Assembly: GCF_000758525.1 (NCBI RefSeq)
Contig: NZ_CP009241.1
Coordinates: forward strand, 1,240,001-1,304,000
Length of the DNA: 64,000 bases
Reading direction: 5' to 3'
From: Paenibacillus sp. FSL H7-0357
GTDB lineage: Bacteria > Bacillota > Bacilli > Paenibacillales > Paenibacillaceae
Shown: piece by piece, positions 28,348 to 37,060 of the stretch
Layout: each line of letters begins with the position of its first letter
How positions within the stretch are numbered: position 1 is the stretch's first letter
Notes under the pieces: generated by a model
The model's database searches: none
What the model was told of the DNA's origin: nothing
What the model saw: the letters and a program-made list of their open reading frames with translations, nothing else
Made by a program: the position numbers and the translations under genes

Positions 28348-31300
28348 CTATTCGTTTTCTCTTGCAATCTGATTAAAAATTTCATGAAGAGCTTTTATGG
28401 CTTCGAGCCAATCTGCCGCAGTTGCTTCGGTGTTGTTTATAACGGCTTTGGCAGCAGTTACAGCTTCCGCAAGGCCGGGATGAGTTGAGCCATCCAGCAG
28501 CATTTTATCGGCTAGTTCAATAGAATCAGGCAGCGCGGTGAATACACTAGGAACCGTAATAATAATTTCTTTGGTAACCGCGGAAAAGTCGCGTTTTAAT
28601 TCCAGTTTGATGCTATAGTCGACAGGATTTGCGGTGCCGTTGTAATTCATGTACCATACCGCGTAATCTCTTAGGATGTATACATCATCAGTCACTGTGG
28701 ATGGGCCATCATAATTCAATACAGTTACGCGGAGGTCCCTTGGCAGCGGCTGCTGTGGATCAGGCAGATAAACGACATCTCCCACAGTCATTGTGCCAGG
28801 CAGTACTTTATCCTTAAATGAAGCGGCGACCGTTGTTTCCAGTTCAGCATATTGTGCTTCCGAGTAGACAGATATAGGTACAGCATGGCTCTCCGAATGG
28901 TTCGGTTTCTTTAAGGAAATATAGACAGTGGTGCTGTCTGCACCGAAATCAAGACCTGTCAGCTTAACGCTGGTTGAGCCTTCGGCCACTGTTGCAGTTT
29001 GCAATAACTGGCTGTGGTCAATCTCGTCTGCGTAGACAGAAACCACATCTCCGGGTGCAAGGCTTCTCACATTTACAACGTCATTGGCACCGGCATGATT
29101 TTCTACACTCAGGAAGTTTGTATTAACAGTAGGACTCTCAGTATCCTGACCATTGTCTTGATCAAGATCAGACTTTGGAGCCGTGTCTGTCAGCATGTTC
29201 TTGTCCACAAAGGTCAATTCGCTGCCGGATATGTTCATATCAAAAACGTACCAGTATAGCATCTTGGTGTCTGTAACAGGAATGTGGTACGTTTTAACAG
29301 GCGTAGCATTGTGGCCGTTGTAAATTTCTACTTTGGCACCGGAAGCGGTTAAAGTGTTCGCTTGGGCTGTGCCGTTTCCGCTGAAGTTGTGAACGAAGAA
29401 GGTGTACTTTCCATCCACACGTTTACGAATGGTGGTCGTCTCCGGGCCGTAAGAATCTACATCATCATGGTCCAGATCGGCATAAGTTTGATTATTATAA
29501 CTATATACTCTATCGCCGTACCAGGTATGGAATGACTTATTATTGGGTGCAGCGCCAATCAGATGTGAATCTTCATCCAGCGGAAGCAAGTCCCAAGTGA
29601 GTACAATTCGAATTTCGTCGCTGGCTGGGATTTTGATTGCTGTGGCATTCTGGTTAATATTCTTATGAGTGCTCAGCGAAGCACCAACAACGTGAGTAGT
29701 AATAAATCCGGATTTCGATAATTCACCGGTGTAAACGCCAGGGGCCAGATTGGCAAAATATTTACCTGCCGCATCCGTAACCACAGTTGCTGCGATTTCG
29801 CCTGTAGTTGCTCCGAGGCCTCTACGGAAATGGATTGTCATATCTGCTACGGGCTGATCGTCTACATCCGTAATTATGCCTTCGAAGCCATACACTGTCT
29901 CTGTCACAGTGCCTGGATTGCTGCCGTTTGAACCGCCGTTTGAACCGCCGTTTGAACCGCCGTTTGAACCGCCGGATGAACCACCAGATGAACCACCGGA
30001 CGAACCGCCGGATGAGCCGCCTCCGGAAACAACCGGAGTGCCGATGACAGCTGTAGCATTATTGCCGTAGGTTACATGCTCAGGAGTCTGGGCAAGAGTT
30101 GAACCGTTGGCATTGATAGAGGCAGTGCCAATGGAGCCTGTTCCGGTTACTCTGGCAATGGCATTTAGAATTAGAGCATTGATGCGGGCTCCGCCTGTAA
30201 TGTCAATTCCCGTATTTCCGGCGCCGGGAGCCACTTGAAGCTGGCCGATCGAACCGGAACTCAGGTTTACTTGAATGGAGGTTGCCATAACATCCACCGT
30301 CTCGAAGGATCCGGCTAAGGACACCTGTGCATTTGCCGGAATTGCTGCGGAGAGATCGACATTGCCGAAGCCGCTGCCTGTGCCGCTGCCTTCTTCCAGT
30401 AGCGCGCCGGATTGCAGCGTGATCTGTTCAACCGAGCTGGCACCTTCAGTAACGATTCGGATACTTCCGTCTTTTTTATTGACAATGACGGTTACCAGGA
30501 CTGAATCCACTACGTGGATACTGTTTTTACCGCCTCCGGCAATGGTAGTGGTGCCTTTAACAGTGACATTCTTTAGCGTCACATCACCTTTGCCAACGCC
30601 TTCACCAATCACCAGATCACCTGTGATAAGCGTGTTGTTCAGTACAACTCCGGGCGCTTCAATATATACCGAACCCTTTACTGTAGTAAGACCTGTCTCC
30701 GGGCCATAGTTCCCGGCTTTGTCATAAACGACCTTTTCAGAGGATTTGGCCGCTGCAAACTTCAATGCCCGGTCAAGCACACTGACTGCTTCTGCTCTGG
30801 TGGCTGTGTCGAGCGGTCTGAATTTTTGATCATTTCCACTCATAAGGCCGGCTTGAGCAATGGCATTAATCTGGAGCTTGCTCCACTGGTGGCCTACAGC
30901 TGTATCCGAAAATGCAGCAGGTGAATCGGTGGCGCTCAGCTTAAGAATAGAGCTCACAATGGCTGCCATTTCTTCACGGGTAAGCGGCTGGTTAGGTCTA
31001 AACGTCTGATCAGTGTATCCTTTTATGTATCCTGCGGCAGTTGCCTTTGCAATATCCGCGTAGAACCAATTAGATGCTTTAACATCTTTATAAGCAATTT
31101 CCGCTGTGTTTGTATAACCGAAAGATTTGTTAATCAATGCTGCAAATTCCGCGCGGGTAATCTTGTGGTCAGGCTGAAGGGTTCCATCCTGATAGCCTGA
31201 AAGTAACCCTTGCTGCTGCCATTCTTTTAAGACGTTCTCTGACCAGTGGCCGGATATGTCCTTTGCTGCAACGGAAGTCCCGGAAGCACCGGATGCGGCA

Positions 31301-31386
31301 AAAGCTTGACCAAAGGACATTAGATTTAAACAAATACATAATAGTACAATAAGAGTATTTCTGCGTACCTTGTTCTTCCTTCTCAA
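28348..31386 (-). CDS. S-layer homology domain surface protein with YfaP-like domain
   Basis: 1012-residue secreted protein. A signal peptide (about residues 8-31, ending AFAA) is followed by three SLH domains (about 40-85, 98-142, 158-206: DISGHWSE, NWFYADIA, HQWSKLQI), which bind secondary wall polymers. Next come a repetitive beta-rich segment (210-470), a GGS/GGN linker made of 12-bp DNA repeats, a carboxypeptidase-regulatory-like domain (VYGFEGIITDVDDQPV) and a YfaP-like domain with WDLLPLDEDSHL and FHTWYGDRVY. TTG at 31386 is the apparent start but has only a weak binding site (CTGGTG). Ligand and function unknown. Confidence 0.88.
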   Translation of the reverse strand: MRRKNKVRRNTLIVLLCICLNLMSFGQAFAASGASGTSVAAKDISGHWSENVLKEWQQQGLLSGYQDGTLQPDHKITRAEFAALINKSFGYTNTAEIAYKDVKASNWFYADIAKATAAGYIKGYTDQTFRPNQPLTREEMAAIVSSILKLSATDSPAAFSDTAVGHQWSKLQINAIAQAGLMSGNDQKFRPLDTATRAEAVSVLDRALKFAAAKSSEKVVYDKAGNYGPETGLTTVKGSVYIEAPGVVLNNTLITGDLVIGEGVGKGDVTLKNVTVKGTTTIAGGGKNSIHVVDSVLVTVIVNKKDGSIRIVTEGASSVEQITLQSGALLEEGSGTGSGFGNVDLSAAIPANAQVSLAGSFETVDVMATSIQVNLSSGSIGQLQVAPGAGNTGIDITGGARINALILNAIARVTGTGSIGTASINANGSTLAQTPEHVTYGNNATAVIGTPVVSGGGSSGGSSGGSSGGSSGGSNGGSNGGSNGGSNGSNPGTVTETVYGFEGIITDVDDQPVADMTIHFRRGLGATTGEIAATVVTDAAGKYFANLAPGVYTGELSKSGFITTHVVGASLSTHKNINQNATAIKIPASDEIRIVLTWDLLPLDEDSHLIGAAPNNKSFHTWYGDRVYSYNNQTYADLDHDDVDSYGPETTTIRKRVDGKYTFFVHNFSGNGTAQANTLTASGAKVEIYNGHNATPVKTYHIPVTDTKMLYWYVFDMNISGSELTFVDKNMLTDTAPKSDLDQDNGQDTESPTVNTNFLSVENHAGANDVVNVRSLAPGDVVSVYADEIDHSQLLQTATVAEGSTSVKLTGLDFGADSTTVYISLKKPNHSESHAVPISVYSEAQYAELETTVAASFKDKVLPGTMTVGDVVYLPDPQQPLPRDLRVTVLNYDGPSTVTDDVYILRDYAVWYMNYNGTANPVDYSIKLELKRDFSAVTKEIIITVPSVFTALPDSIELADKMLLDGSTHPGLAEAVTAAKAVINNTEATAADWLEAIKALHEIFNQIARENE
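29926..30016. repeat. 12-bp tandem repeats coding for the GGS/GGN linker
   Basis: About seven to eight copies of a TTTGAACCGCCG-like unit inside the SLH gene, encoding a (GGSS/GGSN)n linker; likely to vary in copy number. Confidence 0.85.
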
Positions 31387-31672
31387 TACGACACCAGCTT
31401 TCGTTTAATAGTACTTTTGTAAAGGTGAATAGTTAGGAGACTACCCCTCCTTTGAATAAAATAGGTCTACCTAAGTGATATTAGCTTTTTATTGTAGATA
31501 AAAGTAGTTTTTTGTAAAAAAATAGGCGTAATGAACGATAAAATTGCGCAAAGGCGAAGGGGGAAATAGGTTTTTATATTTAAAATATTAAAAAATATAT
31601 TATGATAATTCAAAGAAATAGCCTATAATCTGGAATAAATATTCCAGTTCAGGCCGAGGAGGGATAACCCCT

Positions 31673-32188
31673 ATGTACATAAGAGTTCTTAATTCTGCCG
31701 ATGCGGAAATATACCGCGAGATTCGGCTGCAGTCGTTGTTGAACCATCCTGAGGCTTTCCTCAGCTCCTATGAAGCGGAGTCGGGAATGCCGATAGAGAC
31801 AACCCGGGCCAGGCTTCAGGCGGTGGACGGCAAATTCACACTTGGCGGCTTTAATAGGAGGGAGGAACTGGTTGGTGTAGTCACATTTGTCCGTGAGAGC
31901 AGAGACAAGATCAGCCATAAAGGCAATGTATACGCCATGTATGTGAGTCCCTCGGCACGGAAGCAGAAGCTGGGGCATTTGCTGATGACGGAGCTGATTG
32001 CGAGGGCCAAGCAGTCTCCGGGACTTGAAATCCTTAATTTGGCAGTGTTCTCAGATAACCTTCCAGCCATCCGGCTGTACCAATTGCTGGGATTCACCTG
32101 CTACGGAACGGAGCGGAAAGCGGTGAAGCTGAAAGGCAGTTATCTGGACGAAGACCTGATGACCTTGCCGCTGATCCCATCACCCTAG
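31673..32188 (+). CDS. GNAT family N-acetyltransferase
   Basis: 171 residues with the GNAT core: beta strand GNVYAMYVSP, acetyl-CoA-binding RKQKLGHLLM, and NLPAIRLYQLLGF. GAGGAGGG lies before the ATG. The substrate cannot be told. Single gene divergent from the SLH protein. Confidence 0.85.
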   Translation: MYIRVLNSADAEIYREIRLQSLLNHPEAFLSSYEAESGMPIETTRARLQAVDGKFTLGGFNRREELVGVVTFVRESRDKISHKGNVYAMYVSPSARKQKLGHLLMTELIARAKQSPGLEILNLAVFSDNLPAIRLYQLLGFTCYGTERKAVKLKGSYLDEDLMTLPLIPSP

Positions 32189-32273
32189 AGAAAAATCAAC
32201 AAGCAGACATAATGAAAGCTGCCGCAAGCATAAGCTTGTCTAAAAGGTCCTGTCCATAAAAGGGGTTGAAGAC

Positions 32274-33005
32274 TTGGCGACTGCGCTGCTTGGCAGCTTT
32301 TTATCGGCGATGGCGACTGTTCTCGGAGTGGTTCCCATCCTGTTTGTGAAAAAACTTTCCGAGCTGTGGAAGGATGTGCTGGTCGCCTTCACCGCCGGAA
32401 TTATGGTTTCTGCGTCTACCTTTGGCCTAATGCCGCAGGCGATGAGGGAGTCGGGGATCATCGCTCTGACGCTGGGACTGATTACCGGTGTGCTGCTGCT
32501 CGATCTGATCGAGAACAACATCCCGCATATCGACGTGGAGAACAAACCCGGATTCACCAACATGGATTCCAAGGCGCTGCTTGTTTTGATCGCATTGTTC
32601 ATCCACAACATTCCCGAGGGTCTCAGCACAGGTTTCAGCTATGCCAGCGAGCAGGCCAGCCTGGGTCCTATGGTGGCAATTGCCATTGGTGCGCAAAATA
32701 TGCCGGAGGGACTGATTTTGGCCATCTTCCTGATGAATTCGCAGGCAACCCGGCGAAAAGCATTATTTATGGCCGGTTTAACCGGGCTTATGGAGATGGT
32801 GTCGGCAGTCATTGGTTATTGCACGGCCAGCTATTTGCATAATGCCGTAGGTTACGGACTGGCTTTTGCTGCCGGAGCCATGCTCTTCATCGTCTATAAG
32901 GAGCTGATTCCCGAGAGTCATGGTCATGGCTATGAGCGGCCCTCCACCTATTCGTTTATCTTCGGATTGCTCGCAATGCTGTATATTACGCAGTTTTTTG
33001 GCTGA
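32274..33005 (+). CDS. ZIP family metal transporter
   Basis: 243-residue protein with about eight hydrophobic segments. The ZIP metal-binding motifs are HNIPEGLSTGF in helix 4 and QNMPEGLI in helix 5. It should move Zn2+ or another divalent cation inward or out of stores; direction cannot be read. TTG at 32274 is the likely start, following AAAAGGGG with about 8 nt. A perfect terminator follows. Confidence 0.87.
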   Translation: MATALLGSFLSAMATVLGVVPILFVKKLSELWKDVLVAFTAGIMVSASTFGLMPQAMRESGIIALTLGLITGVLLLDLIENNIPHIDVENKPGFTNMDSKALLVLIALFIHNIPEGLSTGFSYASEQASLGPMVAIAIGAQNMPEGLILAIFLMNSQATRRKALFMAGLTGLMEMVSAVIGYCTASYLHNAVGYGLAFAAGAMLFIVYKELIPESHGHGYERPSTYSFIFGLLAMLYITQFFG

Positions 33006-33050
33006 CGTAGAGGACATTATAGACATTGGCCCAATTCAGCAGAGTTCAAT

Positions 33051-33102
33051 GAAGAAGAGGCTATCCCGGCTGCGGCAACAGTCAAGGGATAGCCTCTTCT
33101 TC
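33051..33102. terminator. Bidirectional terminator, 17-bp stem
   Basis: GAAGAAGAGGCTATCCC pairs perfectly with GGGATAGCCTCTTCTTC, between convergent ZIP and aldo/keto reductase genes. Confidence 0.85.
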
Positions 33103-33112
33103 GTGTATTGAA

Positions 33113-34021
33113 TTAAAGGTGTACAGTGTAGCGGTTTGGTTTGCTTACGCGACGGACGGCCTCAAGCTCCTGCGGAGAGAGCGGGGAGGCCGTGGCGGCT
33201 GCAATATTCAGCTGCAGCTGCTCCAGACTGCTCGCGCCGGGGATGATCGCGGCCACAGCGGGATGCGCCAGCGGATAGTGAAGCGCTGTTTGCGTCAGGG
33301 TGCGGGAACCGGCGGATTGCTTCATCAAATGCTCCTGCAGCCCAGGCAGTTCCCCGGTTTCATAATCAAGGTACGCCTTGCCTGTCCGGCTGCGACCTTG
33401 CTCGGTCAATATGCCTCCGGCCAGCGGCCCCCGGGCGATCAGGCTGATTCCATGCTCCGCCAGTAAAGGCAGGATCTCTTCCTCGGGCCGTCTGTCCAGG
33501 ATGCTGTATTGGCTCATCACACTAATAATAGCGGAGCGCTGCACGTATTCCCGGATCACATTGGGGCGGATCGAGGAGATCCCGTAATAACGGATGAGGC
33601 CTTCCTGCTTCAATTCTTCAAAAGCCTCTATCGTCTCGTCGATGGGGTCCTGGATCGTTCCTCCGTGCAGCTGATAGAGATCGATATAATCTGTCTGCAG
33701 CCGGCGAAGGCTCTCTTTTACTGCTGATTTAATATAGGCCTTGGAAGGGTCCCAGCTCCAGCCTTCTTTGCCGGGGATTCTGCGGTTGCCGACCTTCGTA
33801 GCCAGGATGACGTCCGCACGCCGATGGCGCACCGCGTTGCCGATGATTTCTTCATTCCGTCCCTCATCATATAGATCCGCAGTATCCAGGAAATTAATGC
33901 CCTGCTCCAGCGCTTCGTGAATGATCGCCGCAGCATGAGTCTTATCGGTCCCCAGGGACATGCAGCCAAGGCCCATGGCACTTACATATAAATCGGATTG
34001 GCCCAAACGGTTTTTGTTCAT
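33113..34021 (-). CDS. Aldo/keto reductase
   Basis: 302-residue NADPH-dependent oxidoreductase of the AKR fold. The catalytic set is visible: Asp in FLDTADLYD with the Tyr, Lys in ATKVGNR, His in YQLHGG. The C-terminal IIPGASSLEQLQLN binds the cofactor phosphate. Substrate unknown. It is followed by another AKR gene upstream on the same strand (128-nt gap). Confidence 0.9.
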   Translation of the reverse strand: MNKNRLGQSDLYVSAMGLGCMSLGTDKTHAAAIIHEALEQGINFLDTADLYDEGRNEEIIGNAVRHRRADVILATKVGNRRIPGKEGWSWDPSKAYIKSAVKESLRRLQTDYIDLYQLHGGTIQDPIDETIEAFEELKQEGLIRYYGISSIRPNVIREYVQRSAIISVMSQYSILDRRPEEEILPLLAEHGISLIARGPLAGGILTEQGRSRTGKAYLDYETGELPGLQEHLMKQSAGSRTLTQTALHYPLAHPAVAAIIPGASSLEQLQLNIAAATASPLSPQELEAVRRVSKPNRYTVHL

Positions 34022-34075
34022 TCTGCAACCCTTTCTGTGCTGTTTTTGTGTCCATTATACCATTCCTATGCCAAA

Positions 34076-34098
34076 AGACGGCCATTGCGCGCCGTCTA
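34076..34098. terminator. Hairpin between the two aldo/keto reductase genes
   Basis: AGACGGC pairs with GCCGTCT. Confidence 0.5.
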
Positions 34099-34148
34099 GC
34101 CAGCTGGCTGTATGGGCGCGATTGCCGTCTTTAGGATTAAGCTCCGGG

Positions 34149-35138
34149 TTATCCCTGCAAAATCTTTTCGATTTGTTCCAGCTCTTCCGCGCTTAGCTCA
34201 GGGGCGTTCAAGGATGCCACGGCATCTTCGATCTGGCTTACCTTGCTTGCGCCAATCAGTGCCGAGGTGACTTTGCCGCCGCGAAGCACCCACGACAAGG
34301 CGAGCTGCGACATCTTCTGGCCGCGTGCGGCTGCCAGCTCATTCAGCTTGCGTACCTTAACGATGACCTCTTCGGTAATTTCCTTCTCTGAGAGGAATAC
34401 GCTGGGGCCAGCTGCGCGGGAATCCGCAGTAATTCCGTTCAGATAACGGTCGGTCAGGATGCCTTTTTGCAGCGGTGAGAAGGCGATGGTGCCGATGCCT
34501 TCTTCGGCAAGCACATCCTGCAGGCCGTCTTCAATCCAGCGGGACATCATGGAGTAGTTGGGCTGGTGAATCAGGCAAGGTGTGCCCAGACGGCGGAGGA
34601 TTTGAGCGGCCTCGCGCGCCTGCTCGGCACTGTAGTTGGAAATGCCGACATACAGCGCTTTGCCTTGGCGCACCAGGAGATCCAGCGCACTCATGGTTTC
34701 CTCCAGCGGCGTGTTCGGGTCCGGACGGTGATGATAGTAAATATCCACATAATCAAGGCCCATCCGCTTCAGACTCTGATCAAGACTTGCGACGAGGTTT
34801 TTCTTCGAGCCCCATTCGCCATAAGGGCCGGGCCACATATAATATCCGGCTTTGCTGGAGATGATCAGCTCATCACGGTAAGTAGTGAAGTCCTTCTTAA
34901 GAATTTGGCCGAAACTCTCCTCGGCAGAACCTGCGGGCGGACCATAGTTGTTGGCGAGGTCAAAATGGGTAATTCCCAGATCGAAGGCCCGCCGGACCAT
35001 TGCGCGGCCGTTCTCAAAGACGTCATTGCCGCCAAAGTTATGCCACAGCCCGAGTGAAATGGCAGGCAGGAGCAGGCCGCTTCGGCCGGTGCGGTTATAT
35101 TTCATCTGGTCATAGCGTTCAGGATTCGCGTTGTACAA
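34149..35138 (-). CDS. Aldo/keto reductase, YghZ / L-glyceraldehyde-3-phosphate reductase type
   Basis: 329 residues. The features GLWHNFGGND, FDLANNYGPPAGSAEE, SSKAGYYMWPGPYGEWGS and YYHHRPDPNTPLEET are typical of the YghZ/Kv-beta-like AKR group, which reduces small aldehydes such as methylglyoxal or L-glyceraldehyde 3-phosphate. TTG at 35138 is used as start because AGGAGG lies 8 nt upstream. A repeat array follows upstream. Confidence 0.9.
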   Translation of the reverse strand: MYNANPERYDQMKYNRTGRSGLLLPAISLGLWHNFGGNDVFENGRAMVRRAFDLGITHFDLANNYGPPAGSAEESFGQILKKDFTTYRDELIISSKAGYYMWPGPYGEWGSKKNLVASLDQSLKRMGLDYVDIYYHHRPDPNTPLEETMSALDLLVRQGKALYVGISNYSAEQAREAAQILRRLGTPCLIHQPNYSMMSRWIEDGLQDVLAEEGIGTIAFSPLQKGILTDRYLNGITADSRAAGPSVFLSEKEITEEVIVKVRKLNELAAARGQKMSQLALSWVLRGGKVTSALIGASKVSQIEDAVASLNAPELSAEELEQIEKILQG

Positions 35139-35154
35139 TTTGTTTTCCTCCTAA

Positions 35155-35339
35155 AAGTTTTGTAAGCATCAGCTTCCTCGTGTCACTTCGTACAAAACTT
35201 GCCTCGGAAGCGTAAGCTAAGTTTTATGGAGCATTACTTTCATACATCCTTCGCAATAAAACTCGCTTCGGAAGCATCACTAAGTTTTGTAAGCATCAGC
35301 TTCCTTGTGTCACTTCGTACAAAACTCGCTTCGGAAGCG
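35155..35339. repeat. Three copies of an intergenic repeat of about 60 bp
   Basis: 35155-35212 and 35282-35339 match over 58 bases with only a few differences; a shorter diverged copy lies between. Each has AGTTTTGT and ACAAAACT as an inverted pair and ends in CTTCGGAAGCG or similar. Related strings occur in the groES-groEL spacer. Confidence 0.75.
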
Positions 35340-35412
35340 TTTACTACATTGCCGGGTACGTTCCTATTGTAGCGAAAGCACGGCGACAAACGTATGTCAG
35401 CAAGGAAGAAGT

Positions 35413-36261
35413 TTATAGAACAATGTCATTATCGGCATGCTGGAGGCGGTATCCTTTGGGGGAACATCCCTTGACCTTCTTAAACATGCGGGAGAAGAGC
35501 AGCGGGTCCTGATAACCGACGGAACGCGAGATCTCACCGATGGTACAATCGGTTTCTGTCAGCAGCTCGCAGGCCTTGGCGATCCGGTAATTTAGCAAAT
35601 ACTGCTGCGGCGGAAGGCCGATGGCCCGTTTAAATAATGCGGATACGTATTTACGGTCCAGCCTAAGGGAAGATGACATCATCTCCATCGTGAAATTTTC
35701 ACAGTAATGGGCATGCAGGAAATGGAGACATTGCTCGACGTAAATGCTTTTTTGGCGCGGAATCGGGAATATATCCTTGGCCGCCGGTACCTTGCTCAGC
35801 AGGAGAGAGAAGAACTCATACATCATCGCTTTGAGCGGCAGATTCAGGCAATCACTGCGGTCCGCTGCCTCTGTCAGCCGATCATACAGTGAGGGCATAA
35901 GCAGTTCATCCATCGGAAAGACGGGATGCTCCGGCGACAGCGAGGTTTTGGACAGCAAGTGTTCAATTTCTTCTCCGGTAAAAGCTATCCATGAATAATT
36001 CCAAGGCGTATTCAGGTCAGCCGCGTAATAAGTCACGATATGCGGATAGGTCAGAAAGGCCTGACCCGCCTGAAGTGTATGTGTCTCTTCACCGACGGTC
36101 ACCTTGCCGGTACCTTCGTGGATGAAATGGATTTTGTACAAATCGCGTACACAGGGTCCAACGGTATGACCGGGGGCACACTGCTCCCGTCCCCAATAAT
36201 GAAGATGCAGATCGGAATTCCCCCGGAACGGACGCTGTGAATTATATTTGAATATGGCCAT
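35413..36261 (-). CDS. AraC family transcriptional regulator
   Basis: 282 residues: an N-terminal cupin sensor (about 25-110, YKIHFIHEGTGKV) and two C-terminal helix-turn-helix motifs (about 185-280, MSSSLRLDRKYVSALFKRAIG and EISRSVGYQDPLLFSRMFKK). Such regulators usually sense sugars. It lies 274 nt upstream of the AKR gene on the same strand; a link to that gene is only a possibility. Confidence 0.9.
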   Translation of the reverse strand: MAIFKYNSQRPFRGNSDLHLHYWGREQCAPGHTVGPCVRDLYKIHFIHEGTGKVTVGEETHTLQAGQAFLTYPHIVTYYAADLNTPWNYSWIAFTGEEIEHLLSKTSLSPEHPVFPMDELLMPSLYDRLTEAADRSDCLNLPLKAMMYEFFSLLLSKVPAAKDIFPIPRQKSIYVEQCLHFLHAHYCENFTMEMMSSSLRLDRKYVSALFKRAIGLPPQQYLLNYRIAKACELLTETDCTIGEISRSVGYQDPLLFSRMFKKVKGCSPKGYRLQHADNDIVL

Positions 36262-36352
36262 GCTTCAGCCTCTTTCCTGTATGAGGTTGTCCTGGACAAC
36301 GCCCGGGATATGCTCCCATTATACAATAGATTCGAAACGGCGGATAAACCGC

Positions 36353-36388
36353 AAAAAGTCCCAGCCCCCTTTTGGAGGGGGAGGGACT
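36353..36388 (-). terminator. Terminator after the 2Fe-2S protein gene
   Basis: AGTCCC/GGGACT stem with inner G/C pairs; read on the minus strand it ends in TTTTT. Confidence 0.7.
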
Positions 36389-36404
36389 CGCAGAGCAGGC
36401 TGGA

Positions 36405-36716
36405 TTAAGCCTCCATTTTCAGCATCACCAGATCTTCCACAGGCTCGCCGTTTACCAGATGCTCTTCCACGATGCGCGGAACATCGTCTGTCGTCACATT
36501 GTAGTACCAGATGCCGTCAGGGTAGACGATAACAAACGGTCCGTTGCCGCATAGCCCGAGACAGCTGGTTTTGTTGATTTTAACCGTTTTATGGATGCCT
36601 TGCTCTACCAGCTGTTCCTTGAATGCCTGCATAACATCCTCTACCTCCTGATTGTTGCAGTGCTCGCTGCAGCAGAAGAGCAGATGTTTTTTTAACACCT
36701 TTAAACGCATATTCAT
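36405..36716 (-). CDS. Thioredoxin-like [2Fe-2S] ferredoxin domain protein
   Basis: 103-residue protein with cysteines in CCSEHC near the N-terminus and CLGLCGNGP in the middle, the arrangement of the thioredoxin-fold [2Fe-2S] ferredoxin family. The VYPDGIWYYNVT stretch fits. ATG at 36714-36716 follows GGAGG; the longer open frame adds residues without family likeness. Electron partner unknown. Confidence 0.85.
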   Translation of the reverse strand: MNMRLKVLKKHLLFCCSEHCNNQEVEDVMQAFKEQLVEQGIHKTVKINKTSCLGLCGNGPFVIVYPDGIWYYNVTTDDVPRIVEEHLVNGEPVEDLVMLKMEA

Positions 36717-37060
36717 GGTTAAGCCTCCTCGATCTTGTGGGAAATGTGGACGTATCTTTAGGAGGAGTATAGTCTCTTTTGCAAACTCTGTAATGAGGTA
36801 GAGAGCATTGTTCTCAAAGGCTACATATATAGGATAAATCCGGGAGATTAGTGTTAGATTAGTTGACTTTCCAAGCAGATGTTTGAACAAAAAGTGTCAT
36901 TTCCCTTATTTCCCAGAGTATTTCCTGTTTGAGAAATATAATTGAGGACTCTCCTTTGAATTTAAAGTAAAGCAGTTTAGCGCATGATCGATTGGTTAAT
37001 TAAGAGCTATGAAAGAATGATTATGCAACATCAAACTTTAACTATCAGGAGGGAATCGTT
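36717..37060. other. Divergent intergenic region
   Basis: 344 AT-rich bases between the ferredoxin-like gene and the stress-protein gene. A GTTTAG-N13-GGTTAA pair at 36975-36999 loosely resembles a sigma-B promoter; nothing else stands out. Confidence 0.35.

Noticed and set aside
29876..30070. Plus-strand open frame rich in Pro-Glu repeats
   Set aside because: It is the complement of the GGS/GGN linker repeats of the SLH protein.
36975..36999. Sigma-B promoter before the YsnF-like gene
   Set aside because: The -10 (GGTTAA) is a poor match to GGGTAT and sigma-B is not known to be present; kept only as a note.
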